Assembly (NCBI GenBank): GCA_029555925.1
Contig: JAKPQU010000471.1
Location: 1 to 7,191, forward strand
Length of the DNA stretch: 7,191 nucleotides
Direction of reading: 5' to 3'
DNA from: Bacillota bacterium
Lineage (GTDB): Bacteria; Eremiobacterota; SpSt-956; JAKJGF01
Shown: positions 5,809-7,191 of the stretch, piece after piece
Position numbering within the stretch: the stretch's first letter is position 1
How the letters are laid out: each line of letters begins with the position of its first letter
Made by a program: the position numbers and the translations under genes
Notes under the pieces: model-generated
Told to the model about the DNA's origin: nothing
The model's input: only the letters and a program-made list of their open reading frames with translations
Databases searched by the model: none

Positions 5809-6812
5809 TCAAGTTGTATGAACCCTATCTTTTTATGAACTTTCGAGAGAGTTCTCTGTGCCAGCATTCGTGCTCTTTCCGCACCTGATTTGAGACATTT
5901 ATCTATATAATCTCTGTTTTTCATAAGTTCTGTATATCTGGTCTGAACCGGTTTTAAAGCTTCAACCACTATGTCTCCCAGATCAGATTTAAAATCTGCA
6001 TAGCCTTTTCCCTGGTATTCCTCTTTTATCTTATCAAAAGATTTCCCTGTAAGGCACGAATAAATCGTTATAAGATTGGATATACCCGGTCTTGTTTCAT
6101 CATAAGCCACATCTTTCCCTGTATCGGTGACGGCCCTTTTTATTTTATTCATTATTATTTCCGGCCTGTCCAGAATGGCTATATAACCTTTCGGGTCTTC
6201 ATCCGATTTGGACATTTTCTTTGTCGGATCCTGAAGGCTCATTATCCTGGCTCCTACATCAGGTATAAAAGGTTCCGGGATTTTAAAGACATTACCGTAA
6301 ATATTATTAAACCTCATGGCTATATCTCTTGTGATTTCAACATGCTGTTTCTGATCCTGTCCTACAGGCACAAGATCTGTCTGATAAAGAAGAATATCTG
6401 CCGCCATAAGAACAGGATAAGTAAAAAGGCCGGCATTTATATTTTCTGCATGTCTCTGTGACTTTTCCTTGAACTGTGTCATACGGCTCAGTTCTCCCAT
6501 ATAGGTAAAACAGCTCAGTATCCATGTCAGTTCACAGTGACCGCTTACATGGGACTGCAAAAAGAGGATATTTTTCTCAGGATCAAGGCCGCAGGCCATA
6601 TACTGGCCTATAAATTCGAGACACCTCTTTCTAAGTTCTTTCGGGTCCTGCCTTACAGTAAGGGCATGAAGGTCTACTACCATATAGATACAGTTATATT
6701 CTTCCTGCATGGTGAGCCAGTTTTTTATGGCTCCTATATAATTGCCTAAAGCCAGATTTCCCGATGGCTGTATACCACTCAGAATAATTTTCTTTTTTTC
6801 CGTGTTTTCCAT
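5802..6812 (-). CDS. trpS: Tryptophanyl-tRNA synthetase
   Basis: A class I aminoacyl-tRNA synthetase that charges tRNA-Trp with tryptophan in the cytosol; 336 residues is usual for bacterial TrpRS. The HIGH-equivalent is PSGNLALGN (16-24), followed by YIGAIKNW. The tryptophan-site segment LLYQTDLVPVGQDQKQHVEI (141-160) contains D146, the residue expected to contact the indole nitrogen, and then TRDIA. KMSKS (199-203) is intact within DPTKKMSKSDEDPKG. The C-terminal ERARMLAQRTLSKV is the helix usual for anticodon recognition. The ATG at 6812 follows GGGAG (6817-6821) by 4 nt; no better start is seen. It is the first gene of the leftward series. Its TGA stop and last codons lie in a heptad array (TCACTTT at 5802-5808), so the very end of the protein, LEK, is encoded at the repeat border. 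A possible structured leader lies upstream. Confidence 0.97.
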   Translation of the reverse strand: MENTEKKKIILSGIQPSGNLALGNYIGAIKNWLTMQEEYNCIYMVVDLHALTVRQDPKELRKRCLEFIGQYMACGLDPEKNILFLQSHVSGHCELTWILSCFTYMGELSRMTQFKEKSQRHAENINAGLFTYPVLMAADILLYQTDLVPVGQDQKQHVEITRDIAMRFNNIYGNVFKIPEPFIPDVGARIMSLQDPTKKMSKSDEDPKGYIAILDRPEIIMNKIKRAVTDTGKDVAYDETRPGISNLITIYSCLTGKSFDKIKEEYQGKGYADFKSDLGDIVVEALKPVQTRYTELMKNRDYIDKCLKSGAERARMLAQRTLSKVHKKIGFIQLEK

Positions 6813-6833
6813 AATTTCTCCCGCTTTGTGTAT

Positions 6834-6861
6834 CGTAACGCGTTACGCGTGACGCGTGACG
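6834..6861. repeat. Heptad repeat cluster directly upstream of trpS
   Basis: Four exact family units in register: CGTAACG, CGTTACG, CGTGACG, CGTGACG. The first two form the 12-bp palindrome GTAACGCGTTAC (6835-6846), the same as in the convergent junction. The cluster sits 21 bp upstream of the trpS start, beyond its ribosome site, so it would be in the trpS leader if transcription starts farther right. Confidence 0.85.
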
Positions 6862-6899
6862 CGAAGATAGTAATGATTGTAATAGAATCCTATAATAAT

Positions 6900-7013
6900 T
6901 TATAGAATATAAAATTTATACAAAAATATAAAAAATCCTTCTTTCAGAATATACAGAAAAGGCTTTTCACGATAGTACCAATAAAGATTTCTTACTGACC
7001 TGAGCATAAGCAT
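6900..7013 (-). CDS. Doubtful 37-codon ORF upstream of trpS
   Basis: A short frame starts MLMLRSVRNL and ends LYKFYIL with TAA at 6900-6902. An AGGAGG (7028-7033) lies upstream, but 14 nt from the ATG, longer than usual. The product is rich in Tyr and Phe with one Trp (in YWYY), as AT-rich DNA tends to give. It overlaps the leftward terminator hairpin, as a leader peptide would, but lacks tandem Trp codons. No homologous family is recognised; it may well be chance. Confidence 0.13.
   Translation of the reverse strand: MLMLRSVRNLYWYYREKPFLYILKEGFFIFLYKFYIL
6922..6962 (-). terminator. Probable leftward intrinsic terminator or attenuator before trpS
   Basis: On the minus strand CCTTTTC (from 6962 to 6956) pairs with GAA-AG-AAGG (6947 to 6937), giving a 7-bp stem with a 2-nt bulge and about a 10-nt loop, followed at once by ATTTTTT and, three bases later, TTTTT. 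This is the arrangement of a rho-independent terminator acting leftward, 110 bp ahead of the trpS start. No minus-strand gene precedes it inside the window, so it ends either a transcript from beyond the right edge or a regulated trpS leader. Confidence 0.5.
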
Positions 7014-7080
7014 GTAATAAAAGTTTTCCTCCTGTCACGCGTTACGCGTCACGAGAGCATATATGTATTATTTATGCTCA
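7001..7080. other. Alternative hairpins sharing one arm
   Basis: TTATGCTCA at 7072-7080 can pair with TGAGCATAA at 7001-7009 (9 bp, 62-nt loop) or, through TATGCTC at 7073-7079, with GAGCATA at 7055-7061 (7 bp, 11-nt loop). The two pairings exclude each other. The long version encloses the heptad cluster at 7033-7053. Both are possible on either strand. The arrangement is like a switch, but no known riboswitch core was recognised. Confidence 0.4.
7033..7053. repeat. Heptad repeat cluster, 3 units
   Basis: TGTCACG, CGTTACG and CGTCACG in register. This small cluster is of the same family as the others in the window, in gene-free DNA about 220 bp upstream of trpS. On the minus strand it is followed directly by AGGAGG (7028-7033). 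Confidence 0.8.
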
Positions 7081-7086
7081 CCTCAG

Positions 7087-7108
7087 TACCCTAACAGGTA
7101 AAAGGGTA
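7087..7108. other. Hairpin TACCCT/AGGGTA
   Basis: TACCCT at 7087-7092 and AGGGTA at 7103-7108 form a 6-bp stem, with a possible extra G-T pair, around a 10-nt loop. No T-run follows on either strand within a few bases, so it is not called a terminator. It may be part of a structured leader with the neighbouring alternative hairpins. Confidence 0.3.
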
Positions 7109-7191
7109 TCCATAAAAAGCTTCTGCCTGGCAGGCTCTGGAGAAGAAAAATTAGTTTTTTATATAGAATTAAAAATTAAATAAGGGCTAAT

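Larger units (their letters stand above)
6862..7191. other. Gene-free region upstream of trpS
   Basis: No substantial coding frame is found on either strand here. The part at 6870-6960 is very AT-rich. The right part holds separate structures: a leftward terminator, a pair of alternative hairpins around a heptad cluster, a TACCCT/AGGGTA hairpin, and at 7116-7138 a leftward GCCTGCCAGGC stem-loop followed by GCTTTTT that could be a weak terminator. The right edge (7140-7191) is AT-rich without recognised content. Some of this may be the untranslated leader of trpS or the tail of a gene beyond the window. Confidence 0.5.

Noticed and set aside
6940..7010. T-box riboswitch for trpS
   Set aside because: The minus strand has TGGTAC followed by TATCGTGAAAAGCC ahead of a terminator, somewhat like a T-box core, but the flanking AGGG and CGCG bases are missing and no Stem I motifs were found upstream.
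3870..7053. IS element or MITE ends
   Set aside because: No transposase, no defined long terminal inverted repeats and no target duplications are visible around the arrays; the palindromes are explained by the heptad unit itself.
7145..7191. PreQ1-type riboswitch tail
   Set aside because: The minus strand reads CTATATAAAAAACTAA, close to the tail of preQ1-I aptamers, but the required GC hairpin just upstream is absent; AT-rich chance match.

Overview
The window is a bacterial chromosomal segment of low GC with heavy use of ATA, AGA and AAA codons, most marked in the two rightward genes. It carries five full-length protein genes. Two are core housekeeping enzymes (ATP-type 6-phosphofructokinase and tryptophanyl-tRNA synthetase). 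One is a flavoprotein with a probable iron-sulfur motif. Two are less usual: a membrane protein with an embedded spermidine-synthase fold, and a cyclic-nucleotide-binding-domain protein. Good AGGAGG-type ribosome sites precede the three leftward genes. Nothing fixes the phylum; the mixture would fit an uncultured or deep-branching lineage, but that is a guess. No tRNA, rRNA, CRISPR array, transposase or phage gene is visible.

Layout. Positions 1-241 are non-coding, with two hairpins, a small heptad repeat and a possible -10 box. Positions 242-3874 (+) hold the membrane spermidine-synthase-like gene and, 39 bp later, the cNMP-domain gene, probably one operon. Positions 3875-3905 are a convergent junction occupied by a perfect 13-bp hairpin made of heptad repeats. 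Positions 3906-6812 (-) run leftward as trpS, then pfkA, then the flavoprotein gene, separated by 115- and 134-bp gaps that are nearly filled by heptad arrays. Positions 6813-7191 are gene-free and hold two more repeat clusters, a probable leftward intrinsic terminator and alternative hairpins, possibly a leader region for trpS.

The most striking element is the intergenic heptad family with consensus CGTNACG (often written GTNACGC), in strict 7-nt register. It occurs at six places: 149-176, 3870-3903, 4485-4596, 5709-5808, 6834-6861 and 7033-7053. I count 18 exact CGTNACG units, none wholly inside a coding region. The two large arrays share a 32-bp identical block and the same two-faced build: CGTRAYG units on the side of the downstream gene's ribosome site, TCACNNN units on the side of the upstream gene's stop. 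The arrays run into gene ends and supply the stop codons of two genes. They resemble in style the short tandemly repeated heptanucleotides known from cyanobacteria, but the unit differs and the genes do not point to a cyanobacterium.

Functionally, pfkA and trpS form an ordinary metabolic/translation block with a redox flavoprotein downstream. The rightward pair may be a membrane enzyme and a cytosolic sensor or partner working together, which is inferred only from their spacing.
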